Part shown: positions 22,901 through 35,639 of the stretch, in pieces | Layout: the number at the start of each line of letters is the position of its first letter | Position numbering within the stretch: position 1 is the first letter of the stretch | Source of the DNA: Mycteria americana | Taxonomy: Eukaryota > Chordata > Aves > Ciconiiformes > Ciconiidae | DNA: 64,000 nt | Reading direction: 5' to 3' | Assembly: GCF_035582795.1 (NCBI RefSeq) | Contig: NC_134374.1 | Location: 26,737,798 to 26,801,797, forward strand | Made by a program: the position numbers and the translations under genes | Notes under the pieces: model-generated | The model's input: the letters and a program-made list of their open reading frames with translations, nothing else | Told to the model about the DNA's origin: nothing | Databases searched by the model: none

Positions 22901-24850
22901 CAGTAAAAAACCGAAATATCAGTGACATTACTTATTTATGACTCACTAAAGATCTTCAGTGTCTTGCAGTACTTGAGTTTTTCTACTTATTCTGTCCCAC
23001 TGCTTAACTCTTTATCCTTTTTCCTCCTTTAATTGACACTGTTTTACATGTTTGTCACCGAGACAAAATTGTCCCAGCTGTGTAACAGTAACTGAATCCA
23101 GTAGACCACAGTAGCTCTCAGGATGAGGGAAGGATAATACTGGAAATAGCCTTTTTTTAGCTACAGTCAAAATGGTAATTTTTACAGACAGCTATTTTAA
23201 AGACTCGTTTTCTGAATGGAAACAGAGCTTTAGAAGGGCTTTTTTTTCTGTTCCTGATGCACACAAACTTCCATCACAGTAGAGACATTAGACTACATAC
23301 ATGTAGTTAGAAGAGATGATTTCTTACATAGGTTTTCTCCAAGAGGTCTGCAGCATCTCAGTTCTGTTAGTTTGCTATTTTGATCAAGCAGACAGACCGA
23401 AGTTGCATTTCCAATGGTTTAAGCTTCAAAATTAATTCCACTTGACATAAACATCATTAAATACATAGTGTCATTGGTGATATAAACCTAATTTAATTCA
23501 GCCAAACACAAGTACAGTCATCTGTGTTGAAGCTCTGAGTAATGGACGAAAACTGCACATTTCTGTGTCCATCTTCCCAGAAAACTACCGCTCTCTGCAT
23601 CCTTATTTCCATCTTTTTTCCCCCCAATTTATCTAAAGAGATCCCCAAAGAGTCTCTGTTTTTCAGACAAACGTCATCATTCTTTGGGTTTTTTTTCATT
23701 CATATTTGTAAGAGAATAATAAAAACTAAAAAGTTTGAATCAGTGAGCAAACCTGGTTCTGCCACAGCTCCAAGCAGCTTCCGGTGTTCTTTTGCTCAGT
23801 ACGCCCTCTCAAACTTTCATACAGAAACACTTAACTGACATTTCTTTCAGTGCTTAACTGCCTAGAAGAATGATAGCACTTAACTAATTTCCTGCTGTTT
23901 TAAACCTATTACCTTTTTGACACGTCTCCTATACTTGGATGCTTGCCTCAAAGAAAACGACTGAAATGAACTACTGTATTACTACGTCCAGCCGCTTCTC
24001 TTCAGGTGTCCTCCTTTGGAGGATTACCCTGCAAAACAAAGCAAAAAGGATGTTGAGACCAATTAGTCTATCATACTTTCAGAGCACTTTTCCAAAGCAT
24101 TAACCGTGATTGATGGAATAACCTCTCATTACACAAAGCTACGCAATTCCATTACCGAAGCCTAAATAGTTTGCTTTAGGTTAACTGCTTGGCATGTTCT
24201 GTTGTTCTTCTTTGGTTTTTTGTTTTGTTTTGTTTATTTGTTTGCTTGTTTTGTTTTTAAAGCTTTACATGTGCTCCATGATCTGCTGGGTCAGAGAACC
24301 AGACATCTATAGTTCCTTCTGCTTTTACAACACTTCTGGTATTTAAAGTAGGTAATTAATAGTGCCCATTATCCCATCAGCTGGAGCAACACACTTCTCC
24401 TTCCCTGAGGATGTGCCTAAAACCCACTCTGTATCCTGCAGCATGGCTGAGATTTCCCATAGCCCTTCAGTGTTCTCTTTGGCTTTTCCTGACCCTTTTA
24501 TTTTCTGAGGCTATTCCTTAGCTTGAAATTTTATCTTCATGTTCCCTGCAAGGATTTTGCAATGTGATACTATACCAGACCAGGCACATTTAGAGTTATA
24601 TAGACAGAGCGTTCCAAAAGATGGCTTGGAAAAAAAGGAGAAAGAAAAACCAAGCCAACAAGCAAGCAAACATTATGCACCCACCCATCTTGTTCTCCAA
24701 AAGAGATGCTGAAAAGTCCTTTTCTGCAATAGGAAAAAAAAGGAATTTTTGCAGGAGTGGGGGCGGGAAACACAGATCACCTGTAACACCCATGGGAAAA
24801 CCTTTCAGAAATCAACGTTGTTATTAATAAAACCAAGCTGTTATGATCAG
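19985..24850. other. Intergenic, few landmarks
   Basis: Mostly AT-rich unique sequence. Landmarks are tandem AATAAA signals near 20930, a G-rich purine patch near 22735-22775 and a T-rich (TTTG)n-like run near 24210-24260. No coding exon, RNA gene or repeat family was recognised. Confidence 0.45.
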
Positions 24851-24859
24851 CAGCAGGTA

Positions 24860-25370
24860 ACTACATCGGGCGTTTGGGACCGGTGGGGGGTTTTGAGGCC
24901 AGCGGCCGCGCCGGGGCAGGTGCGGAGCTCAGCGCCGCGGGGTGCCGGGCTCTCCGCTACAACGCGGCCCTCGCCCTCCCCCGCCCCCGCCCCTCCCCAA
25001 CGCCGTCACGGCCCGGCCCGGCCGCACCCACCCGTCCGAACGCTCCCGGCCCCCGCCGGGCCTCCCGGGAAGCCCATCCGCCACCCGCGCACCAGGCCGC
25101 CCGCCCGCGGCCTCGCTCCCGGCGCGCGGGGCGGGCCTCCCAGCACGTCGCGGGCGAAGCGCGTCACCCGCCGCCGCCCGCGCCCCGCCCCCGCCGGAAG
25201 GGCCTCCGGGCCGGAGGGGCCTCCGGGAGCCGCCCGCGCCCGGCACAACCCGCCCGCGTGTTCCGAGCAACCCGCTGCCGCCCTGAGCTGCCAAGCGCCC
25301 TGCGAGGCCAGAGGAAGAGCTGTCAGGCAGACCGAGCTACACAAAGGCCGCGGCCTCTTTCATAGAGGCA
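24860..25370. promoter_or_regulatory. CpG island, gene unknown
   Basis: About 500 bp of very GC- and CpG-rich DNA between AT-rich flanks, with CCCGCCCC GC-box-like runs. Frames open in all directions but none resembles a protein I know. It probably marks a promoter; the direction and transcript are not visible. The next island lies at 36 kb. Confidence 0.55.
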
Positions 25371-26365
25371 CCAAGGTATTAGGTTAGTCGTACTAGTGCC
25401 AAGGGAAACGGGGACGTGAATTACCCCTGGGGTCACGGGCTTATGCCACATTAAAACAAAGTAAATAGACAGACAGTCCCACCTGGCCACCCCCTCCAAA
25501 AGACAGTAACGGAAGCCATTATCGGTATAAGAATGGGAAAACAAATGCGTGCTGTGCACGACGCTTGGAACACCCGGTCTTTAAAGTCAGCAGAGAAACT
25601 CCAGACTAGATGGCCTCCCCAAAGGCGTACCTTCTTTGTGGCACAGCGTTGCCTGTACGTAAGCAAGCTGCCTCTCCCTGCTACGGCGGCATCCAATGGC
25701 AGCCAGGACATGGTGAAAAATTTAGGAAACTACAGTATTTACCAAAAATATTACCAACACCTTGAGAAGACCATTCAGGGTGAGGATCACAGAGCGTGCA
25801 ACTAGAATGAATACTCTCCACAAAGGCTTGAGCTGACCAGGGACTCTTGGGGCACAGTGCATACTAATTGACTCTGAAGCCCATTTTCAGAGCATTAAGT
25901 TCTCATGGTCTGACTGAACATAATCGCTGCTTGTAGAATACAGTACAGAAATACTGAGCTTTGGGTGTAAGCCTAGAGTAAGAGTGAAAGAAAGCATGCA
26001 CTGAAGACAAATAAGAAGTTACAAGCCATATGGAATTCAGCCGCGTTCTTCTTGATTTACTGCCTATTTAAGTACATGAATTCTGGAATTCTCTACTAGT
26101 TTATTTCTCCAAAACTGCTGATGCAAGAATGAAATGCATATCAAAAAGATGCAGCACAACTGCTCTGGCCTATAAATTATTGGCGTTCAACGCTGCATAG
26201 TTATGGTGCTACATTCTTCCTCAGAATTCATGTCAAAGCAGCATTATAAAGTAGATTATAATTCTGAAACTGGGTACAAGAGATCCTGGTTTGCAGTCAG
26301 GAGTTGAAATGCAGCATTCCTGCCAATAACCCATTGCAGAGATCAGCAGCTATACAGCGACTTCC
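25371..26365. other. Intergenic, nothing recognised
   Basis: Flank of the CpG island. Small open frames on both strands carry no recognisable domain, and there is no repeat I can name. Confidence 0.4.
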
Positions 26366-26370
26366 ACACT

Positions 26371-27132
26371 TGTTGTGGGTTAACCCCGGTAGGCAGCTAA
26401 GCCCCACACAGCCAGTCACTCACCCCCTCACTCCAGCAGGATGGGGGGAAGAATTGGAAGGGTAAAAGTGAGAAAGCAGTTTAATAAGTAAAGGAAAGCA
26501 GTGTACGCAAGCAAAGCAAAATAGGGAATTCATTCAGTACCTCCCATCAGCAGGGATGATGATGAAGTTTAGCCATTTCCAGGAAACTGGGGCTTTGTCG
26601 CACACAACAGTTACTTAGGAAGACAAACACCATAACCCCACAGAATGGTTGAGTTCAGAAGGGACCTCTGGAAGTCATCTGATTCAGCCCCCCTGCTCAA
26701 GAAGGGCCTAGAGCCTGTTATACAGCCCAGGACTGTATCCAGAGGGCTTTTGTATATCTCAAAGGACAGAGATTCCACGAGGTCCCTGGGCAACCTGCTC
26801 TAGTGCTCAGTCACCCTCACCCACCCTTCCTCCTCATTTTCATGAGCTTTTATTGCTGCGCACAATGCCATGTGGTATAGAATATCCCTTTGGCCAGTTT
26901 GGGTCAGCTGTCTGGTTGTGTCCCCTCCCAGCTTCTTGTGCAACTCCCAGTCTACTTGCTGGTGGGGAGCAGTGTGAGAAACAGAGAAGGCTTTCACACT
27001 GTGCGAGCACTGTTCAGCAATAACTAAAACACTGGTGTGTTGTCGACACTGTTTTGGTTGCAGAGCTGTACAAGGTGCTATGAAGAAAATTATCTTCATA
27101 GCATCCATCCCATCCTATCAAAAACCAGTGCA
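26371..27132 (-). mobile_element. LTR of the TGTCCTGG family, with CR1 insert
   Basis: Minus-strand solo LTR starting TGTTGTGGGTTAACCCC on + and ending AAAACCAGTGCA. Flanks ACACT (26366-26370) and ATACT (27133-27137) look like a 5-bp target-site duplication with one change. A short CR1 tail lies inside at about 26632-26820. It is more diverged than the copy at 726. Confidence 0.8.
26632..26820 (-). mobile_element. CR1 3'-end fragment nested in LTR
   Basis: About 190 bp. On + it begins ACAGAATGGTTGAGTTCAGA and runs through GGACCTCTGGAAGTCATCTG, the inverted CR1 3' region. It is too short to code. Confidence 0.75.
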
Positions 27133-27137
27133 ATACT

Positions 27138-29418
27138 ACACAAAGGAGTTAGATACCTAGTAAGTGCCATGCTCTGGGCGTGGAAGTAGATTTGAACACA
27201 CAACTTCAAAACAAATGCCTATGGTGTATCAGAGATCAACTGATTTTTTAGGTTTACCAGATATCACTTCTCCTCAGTGGATACACCGTCTTTATTTGGT
27301 AGCTGACAGACACTCTGCAAGGAAGCAAAGAAAGCAAGAAATTAAAAATTAAATCAAACCGATTTGAGGTAGTTTCATACAGTTTGATTGATGCCCTGTC
27401 ACATCAAAACCACCTTTAGAAATACACATCTCTGAATACATGCAGTTCTGCCAGGACCTGCATTCTTGAGAAACTAATAATAGATAATGCTTGTCAAACA
27501 GGAATGAAATGGTAACACAGACGTTTAACAGTTTCAAAGGGATTTATGACACATACACAGTATAATAAACCAAAAAGGAAAATAAAAACACTTTGAAGAA
27601 AGCTTTAAAGCTTTCAACAACAGCATGTTACCATAGCTTATCTGTACCTTAATTTGGACTTTGAGTGTAGGTCAGCATTTAGCAAGTTACTGAAATCCAC
27701 ATTCATTAATGGTAATGTATGTCTGGACACAGAGCTGATTGCCAGTCATCCTGGAGATCAAAGTGAAATCCCTGCTGAACTGGTTAGTTACATATTCCAT
27801 TAGAACATCCAGATGACATACAGTACTGTGAAACACTGTTTTATACTACTACGAGTAGTGTTGTTCACCTTAGAGTACACCTAAAGTGATATTAGAGCAG
27901 GAAGGACCATAGGACTTCCTACTTTCCGTTCCTCAGCCCTAATCATTATCAGGCTGCTCACTATGCAACAGTGTGAGCAAATCAGAGCAGCCTGAAGAAA
28001 AACACAGATAAAGCTTGTGCGAGAAAGCAAACCTCTTTCTGCAGGCCTCTTTGCCACTTTTCCTATCAAACTGTTTTGTAATCTCTACACAATTCACTTT
28101 TCAGCTTTGTTCTTTTATGTCTAGTCTGTCATCACCTAAAATGATAATGCAGCAAATGGGGGAGAATGAACCATAACAATTAGATGTATTTAGACAGTAC
28201 ACAGTCTCATAAATGTATCCTCCAGCTTCATGCTTCCCCTTCTATTCTTAGCTTTATTTTGAAAGCTCAACATTGCCTGTCCTTTGAAAGGTATGCAGTC
28301 TGTCTCCATACTGAGACATGCTCCTCTCAGATTCTCAGCTGCAATCACATTTCCATTTCTTGCAACATTCCTTTCTTACCTTCTACTTTGAAGACAAGGA
28401 CTATTCCAGAACAATTTCTTAAAGCAGACAGGGTTACACAGAGAAAATGGTCAAATTATGATGAGCTTGCAGAACTGTGAATGCAAACCAAGATCCACAC
28501 ACCCCACATGAATAAATCACAACCTAAGGCATTACTTTTCAGTTTGCCCAGCTAAACCATGATCTTAGATCTGGCTGCATTACACATAGGCTTTTCTAGC
28601 AAGTGATTTTTACCAGGATGGTCATAGTCCCTTAAGTTAGACTCTCCTAATCTTCTACACATTCAAGACAGTTTTGAACATGGTGCTCATGGTCCCACCA
28701 TGGCCACTTGAGTTCTTCTCCAACTGCTACCTGTAGCAGAGCTCTGTAACAGAAATGAAATTGCAGTCCAAAACTCCTAAGAGGCCACCATGCTTCTGGA
28801 TGAGACACACCTCGTCCAGATCTATTAAAAGTCACAACCAGAACCAACCCAAGACAACGCACAGTCCATGTTTAAGAAAACAAATAGAAGTTGTGCTGTA
28901 AGTAAAGGACCTAACAAAATGTAATGTCATCACCTCCTATAATCCGCTGCTCTCACTAGGCACCTCCCACATTACTTATTATATCCCCAGTCTACCAGCA
29001 TATCCTCTAACTCTGCTCTGCAACAACATCTACAGAAAAGGAGACAAAAGTGAATTGTGTGTTAGCCAAAATACGGTAAAGATGCAACTGAAATCAGTAA
29101 TCAAGTTCAAGATGGTTAGGTCACAGGAATGAGAGGGCAATGGTGTGGCTTAAGAAATGATGAGGTAGTGCCAAGCTTGTGGGGAAACATTAGGCAAAAC
29201 AGAGACAGGGTCAACATGATTTCAGTGGCTTTCAACTACAAAACATACAGGAACAACTACAAAAGTATCTGTAGATTTTCTAATACTGAAATCCTTGAAA
29301 TAGATTCACTAGGCAGCAACTGCCAAAATCTATAAACAACATATTTTGTAAATACATCCAAACTTCTGTCATGAAATATAACCCCCACCATATCCCTAAC
29401 CTCCAAAAAAACCCTTAC
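27138..29418. other. Intergenic, where POLB exons 12-14 would be expected
   Basis: I looked on the minus strand for the last POLB exons (the region with the third catalytic Asp and the C-terminal YIQWKYREP-like segment) and could not find them. No other feature is supported. The pseudogene either ends at exon 11 or has decayed beyond recognition here. Confidence 0.4.
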
Positions 29419-29507
29419 CATGAATTTGTTTTCACCTTTAGACAGCATATCTGTGACAAAGTAGATTTTTTTCCTAGTTGTTCTACAACTTGATGCAATA
29501 GCTTTGG
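29419..29507 (-). pseudogene. POLB: POLB pseudogene exon 11
   Basis: Follows TTCCTAG and ends before GTAAGG. It matches PKLLHQVVEQL in one frame and YFVTDMLSKGENKFM in another. The shift falls at a run of seven A, and the exon is 89 nt instead of a multiple-of-three length near 87. Confidence 0.88.
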
Positions 29508-30280
29508 CTAGGAATGGTGGTAACACAATTAAAAAAACCCTAATTTACAAATCATTAGTATCTTACTTGTTCAGGAATGACTTGCATTAGCACTGTACTT
29601 CACTGTTTCTACATGAAACCTGAACAAAGAAATATGTTGCAACAATATTGAGAAAAGCTAACAAAATTTTAACTGTGAAAACATAATAAAATATTCCACT
29701 GATATGTCATCAGACAACTTTCATTAGACATGACAAAACTTGCTTCTTATTTTGAGTGTTGAGCTTTCAAAAATCATGACTGCATAGGAAAAAAAAGAAA
29801 AAAAAAATAATCACAAAATATGCAAAATATCATGAGTATTTTCCAGAGTTATACCAGGAATGTTAGAAACCACAGCAGGATATTCATTTCTCCTCCCAAG
29901 GGTTACAACCACATAAAGAGATACTGAGTTTATCTTTAATCACTGCTTTATTCAGCTAGTTCTTACAATTAGAGCTTGCTAAAGTAAAACAAATTACTGG
30001 AGGGAGAGGAGGAGAAAAGTAAAGGGAGGAAAGGATAAGAGTAAGCAAGTAAATATTTCTGCAAGGACATCATAACATAAAATACATAGACATGAGAAGT
30101 GGTTGTAACTCCTTAAACAAAACATGTCGATCAAAGAGAACAGGTCACTGTTACAGTAGCAGAGAGAGATGCAAGAAGCTGCAATACCTGTCTGAGATTG
30201 CACACCTGCTGAATTTCAAAATATGCACCATTCTAGTAGTAAGGCATAGTAGTATTTGACAGTAATACAAAGACACATAC

Positions 30281-30353
30281 CTGTTTGGATGATTCTTGTG
30301 TGAAATTTGGATGAGTTAGGACATAATTCTTATCCCCTGGCTTGACTCTGTGC
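30281..30353 (-). pseudogene. POLB: POLB pseudogene exon 10
   Basis: Follows TTCCTAG and ends before GTATGTGTCT. THPNFTQESSKQ matches the palm segment after the two catalytic aspartates. The aspartate pair itself is replaced by small indels and substitutions. Confidence 0.88.
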
Positions 30354-30945
30354 CTAGGAAATTAAAAAGCAAAGAAAATACCTCAGGGTGAACCCTGCCA
30401 TCTGCTTTAACAAGGCCAGTTAAAGCTAAGCTTTCTGTCTAAACTCTAGTACTCATCACTAACTATACTAACACTGACAGATATTCATCTAACCTGTTTT
30501 ATAAATGTGTTTTTCTAGTAGAAAACTTTAGTGACTATCCAAGACACCTGTGGAAAAACTGACCTTTAAGTAAGAGAATACTGCTCTTCCATCACAGATG
30601 ACTTGGCATCACCCTCCATCTCAGAAAGTACCTGAGAACTTCCTGCTGTACTCTGTAGCAACGAACACTGTAAAGGTAAAACAAAGAGAACAATTTATAC
30701 TTTGCAATGTACTATTTGGGGTGGTGGTGTGGGGAGGGGAGAAGGAAGCAGTGAAGTTTGTGGGAGCTTTGTCACCAAACCAACAAGCCCAGTTAATTCT
30801 AAAATAGACAGCAGAGATTTGACAAACTGTCTCTCCAGAAGAACAACACATATTAAAAGTCATAATAGCAATTTCCAAGTCATATGCATACCAGTAAATT
30901 CTACATCTTATTAGCCCAAAATAAACGTGAAAATGCCACAGAACA

Positions 30946-31020
30946 TCAATCTCATGTTCTGCCAGAAACTATAGCAATACAGTTTGGATCCAGTTTCTTT
31001 AACTCTACCAGTACAATTTC
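30946..31020 (-). pseudogene. POLB: POLB pseudogene exon 9
   Basis: Starts after CTATAG with EIVLVELKKLD and NCIAIVSG, colinear with the palm exon before the catalytic motif. Its 3' end (SFRRG) is degraded and the frame runs into TGA. Confidence 0.75.
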
Positions 31021-32713
31021 CTATAGAAGGAGGGAAGATGAATCATTCAATATGCCAGCCATTCCTTTGCCCTCACTGCCTCATGTCCTCAATGAAAGCT
31101 TTCTAACGTGCATTTTCAGCATTTCTTCCCTCAGGATTCTTTTCTCAAAAATCTTCAAAATGCCAGCAGGAAATATCAGCAGAAACTGTTGTAAGTGCTG
31201 CATCTTAAAGCTGTAGTCAACTAAATGCGTGTCAGAAATAACAATACAATTTGTATTACTGTTAGGTCACAAATAAAGCTCCCCTTTCTCAGCACACAGC
31301 GCTTAGAAAACAGTATTTCACAATTGCAAAACAACGGCAAGACTCTCAGTTACAAGTTTGGCAGGTCTCAGGCGATGGCTTCATTGCATATTCTTTTCCC
31401 TTTATCTAAAAAGCTGCTATGAGCAGAGAGTAATATTACCATATAACAAACTGATTTATATTTACACAGTCCTCAAAAAATACAGAAGGTATTTGACAAA
31501 ATTCAGTCTATGAGCAATTGGCAGGAAAATGTCCATCACCCAGGGCCACAGGTGACCTGCAGAGCCAAAAGCCAAATGGATGCTCACAAGCCAAACATAC
31601 CTCCTGAAACATCTACACAGAGAGCTGTAGAAGAGATGGACTGCCAGGGCTCTGCTCGACTGCTGAGGGAAAGAGGTCAGATGAAATCATGGAGCACTGC
31701 CTGCCCAACCAGCTGGCACGTTTGTCATGTCTCTTGCCCCAGAACCACTGACAGAAATCACTGGCAACAGCACAGTGGCCTGGAAGCACCACACATGCCC
31801 CGACAGCCTGATCCAGCCAGTCTAAGCCCTGTATACCGGGGTTCTGGATATGAGACAAGAAATCACTTTTTTTCAGCCGAGTGTAGTGGAACTGGGGACA
31901 AAACCAAAAGCCTATTGCACTGAAACTGTTCTTACAGTTCAGCACTTTCTGGTGGCTGTGAAACAAGATCTGAACACAATGCCAGGACAAGACCCATGGG
32001 TAAGGCATGCATTATCAACATGCAGGAAACCTGGATGGATTGCCTGCATTATGTTGTGTTTATTTCCACAAGGAAAAGTTTTCCCTTAAATGCTCATACA
32101 CACACAAAGGTGAAGATGCATACCAGATATAGGGCTCAGAGATGAGCAGTGAGAAGACAATCATTGTGTAACATCTCTCACTCAATAGCAGGCAGTTTGC
32201 TCAGGTCACACATTCTGGGATTTTCCAAGTTTTCACCTATAGTTTTATTCACCTATAGTTTTTCCAAGACCAGCACAGTGGTGGCACTGGCAAGCAGCAT
32301 TCATACTAGTAAGTACTGAGGGAGAGGCACACACACTGAATAACGTTCTTAAGTTTAGATATTGCAAAGGCCTTATCTTGCATGCAGCACATGAGAAAAA
32401 ACACCTTGGGGCACCTATGTAGCATTTTGGTGAGAGTGCAGGCCATTTCAGAAATGGATCATCAAGGAGAACAATGCAATCTTGTTAAAGCAATCCTCCA
32501 TGAGACAACCGAGAAGTCATTCAGAAATCCCTTTAAGGTCGAGATTAAACCTACTGAATTCTGAATCCAATGACACAAAACCTGTGTTGCTGAAAAAAAA
32601 ATCATAGAGCACAAAAAGAATGAGACCTAGCTTGGCCTCTGCAACCTCAAATAACATCCTGCTGTCCACAGAAGTAATTCAAAAAGCTAAGCACTGGCAC
32701 CAACAAAGCTTAC

Positions 32714-32765
32714 TTCAGCCCTGTTTGCTGATGATGGGTCAGCTTGTGCTCATTATTCCTTAGAG
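32714..32765 (-). pseudogene. POLB: POLB pseudogene exon 7
   Basis: LRNNEHKLTHHQQTGLK, ending before GTAAGC, matches the NEDKLNHHQRIGLK exon. The upstream AG acceptor seems lost (TAAC instead of CAG). Confidence 0.8.
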
Positions 32766-34897
32766 TTACAAGAAGAAAAAAAAAATAATCATGTTACCTG
32801 AGGACCAAAATTTGGACAGTAAGTTTCCCATACTACAAAGACGATCCAAGTAAAAAACACATAATAAAACAGCAACTTCAAAGTCAAACACCAAAGAAGG
32901 TATTTTAAGCAGAGCCTGGTCAATACCTTATGGTACAAGTCAGAACACATAGAGAATCATCTAATAAAGCCATAAGACTTTAACAGACCTTTCACCTCTA
33001 TTACAGAATCTATGTTACTCTGGAAACATCTTATTGTGGAAATGTATATAAAACACTTACTCTCTGCACTAACTTTAGATTTTTAATTCCTCAAAACCTC
33101 AACATAACTGCTAACACAGTATGACTGTGAGGCATGCAGCTTGAGAAAAGAAACACTATTTGGAGTTTGAGGACCCAAAGTCAGTGCAGTGTATGACACA
33201 CACTCACCTTCTAAAGTCTTAATTCCTTCCTTCACCAACTTCCTGGCAATTTGTAAGAAGAAACAGGAAAATTCTCATAACACTGAAAGGAATTTTAGAA
33301 TTCACTGTCACCCGCTTGGCTCTTCAAGATCAAGGCTAAAGTAATTTTTGACATTTGCCTTTCACTTGGCAGACATGTTTTCAACCTGTATTTTCAATCA
33401 ACAGAAATGGCCACTGGAGGTTTGGCAGGCACAGTTTTAGTGTTAATAGAACCACATACTGATAAGTAATTGTTTAAAAAAACCCCAAACACCACAAAAC
33501 ATCTCAGTCAACAGACTTTGGACAACAGAGATCTAACTGGCTGCATGCTAACGTCTACTTTCACCATAATCAGTTTTTGAATGAACTTATGGTCACAGCA
33601 GCAGAAATGTCTTTACATTAGTACTTACGAAACAAAGCACCAGCTTGCAGCCTACAGTACAGCAGAGCAGTCCAAACTCCAGTTTGGATGCAGAGTGCAT
33701 CATAAGCACAACACTCCAATGAACAGTTGCACTTTTTTCCCCTTAAAAGTTGTGCGACCAGATTAATCTTCACAATTCTGCTGGAAAAGACCAACGTTTC
33801 AAGTAGAAGGCAACTAAACCATTTTATTCCATCATCTAAGTATAACACTTTATTCCATTATCTGTCTGGTACCTCACAGCACCAATGGTCAGCCTGGAAA
33901 GCATAACACCTTCCTGCCCTCCAACTCCAAAATCCCACAGTTACAGCTTCACCACCACCTTTACAAACTTTGAATCTCCTTTGTCCCACCAGAAACCTCA
34001 CCCCTCATGTTACCACAAAACTGGCAGATCTCAAATCATCATGTAATGGTGGCAATTCTTCCCATTATCTTCTACCAAACTCCAGACCAAGAGAGGCATC
34101 TTTCACTGTCCTGAGACATGCACCCAAACTTCACACACTGCATGCAACCCTGATTTCTCAGGCACAATCTCAAGCCATTATGTATCTTCGAACTTTGAAG
34201 AAATCTTCCAAACACTTGCAAACCATTGTGGTCCTCATAAAAGTCATTCTATTCTCTATACCAATACTTTACTCTGCTTTCTTTCTAAGCATAAATTAAT
34301 TTTGCATTCTCTCTATTCAGCCAAACCTGTTCTTAGCAACCAGTATCACAGCCCTCTTCGCTTCCAAGGGATCCATTTCTATTGCTGATGACTTTGATGC
34401 ACCTGCAACCTCCACGTCTGTGAGCTGAACTCTTTTCTGTTGGGAATTCTCTAGGCAAGGGACTGAAACTGGAACAAGCCTGGAACCTTCTTACAGCACC
34501 TTCCTGAACAGCCCTGGATTTCCTTCTGCTTCAGGGCCCTTTTGCTCCTCTGAGAAACGTACCATGGAATACCATTATTCCTGACCTGATCTCCCACCGT
34601 TTGTCTAAGGCTCCTACCCTGCCTTTCCACTTTTACTACTCTCAGTCTTTCATGCTCTTTTTGACCAGCTCCTCTCTCCTTCCCCTCTCAACTTGCACAC
34701 ACAAACTCACCACTTCCACTTCTCTACTGCAAAGTCCATATTGGGCAACTTTGTACCCCTTCATTTCAGTGAATTTCACACCTGGTGTCTCAGTTTGAGC
34801 ACTGCAGCATAAGCCAAAATTCTTTCTTCTCATAGTCTCTAGTCTCACAGTTTCTGTTCGTAACTCCATCAAATAAACAAGGCAAAAAAGGTTGTAC

Positions 34898-34956
34898 CCA
34901 GTGCCAGTAACTCACATCAGGAATTTGACCGATGCACTTGCATCATCCTGACAAAG
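34898..34956 (-). pseudogene. POLB: POLB pseudogene exon 5
   Basis: Follows TTTCTGCAG. It reads CQDDASASVKFLM, then TGA, then VTGTG. The TGA sits where an Arg CGA codon is expected, a typical CpG decay change. Confidence 0.85.
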
Positions 34957-35458
34957 CTGCAGAAACAAAGAAGTGAAACATTCCCTTCTTTACTCCAGTT
35001 GCAATAAAGAAATCTTCAAAAGACAAAACAGGCTGATGAGATTCTATTCTGGAGCCTTATTACAAATCACAGCAGAACAAGACTGAGGATAGCACTGTGC
35101 ATCACGGGAAAGCTGTATGGTCCGAGCTGGAAAACTAGCTGCCGTAACTACCTACACTAAAGTGAGTGGTATGGTTAAAACTCAAAATGCCAAATGTCAA
35201 CATCCAGACCTTCTTTTCTCACAGAAGACATTCATACGTTACTGATATAATTAAAAATATTTTCATAAATAGGGAGTTTTGAGGCTTTTGCTGAACTTCC
35301 TGCTCTCTGCTCGCCATGGGAACCCCTGCCTCTAAGGGAATCCCAACATCAGTCTCTCCAGAGACAACAGCAAAAGTTTCCAAAAGCAAGCAGATTACAT
35401 TGCAAAGTACACAGAAAAACAGCTACTAAGAACTATGTGCAAATGAAAGAAAACCCAC

Positions 35459-35533
35459 CTTTTCCAACTTTTATAGTTTTTCAATGGACCAAAAATCATC
35501 TGTCTTCTCAGGTATTTTAGTACCTACTCCACC
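35459..35533 (-). pseudogene. POLB: POLB pseudogene exon 4
   Basis: Follows GATATTTAG and ends before GTGGGT. GVGTKIPEKTDDF and KLEK match the helix-hairpin-helix exon; a TAA replaces a conserved Arg codon near its end. Confidence 0.85.
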
Positions 35534-35639
35534 CTAAATATCAAAGGGGCGTGGGGGGGAACCAGCATACAACTTAACTTCAGGGTCACTTGTAGTTTCT
35601 TATATCTAGAAAAAAATAAAACACAGAATTCAGAGTTCA

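Noticed and set aside
24749-25387. 212-codon + frame in the CpG island
   Set aside because: All frames are open there because stop codons are rare; composition is Pro/Arg/Ala and no domain is seen.
28647-28862. Minus-strand 71-codon frame as a late POLB exon
   Set aside because: No residue pattern of POLB exons 12-14 and no splice sites at the right places.
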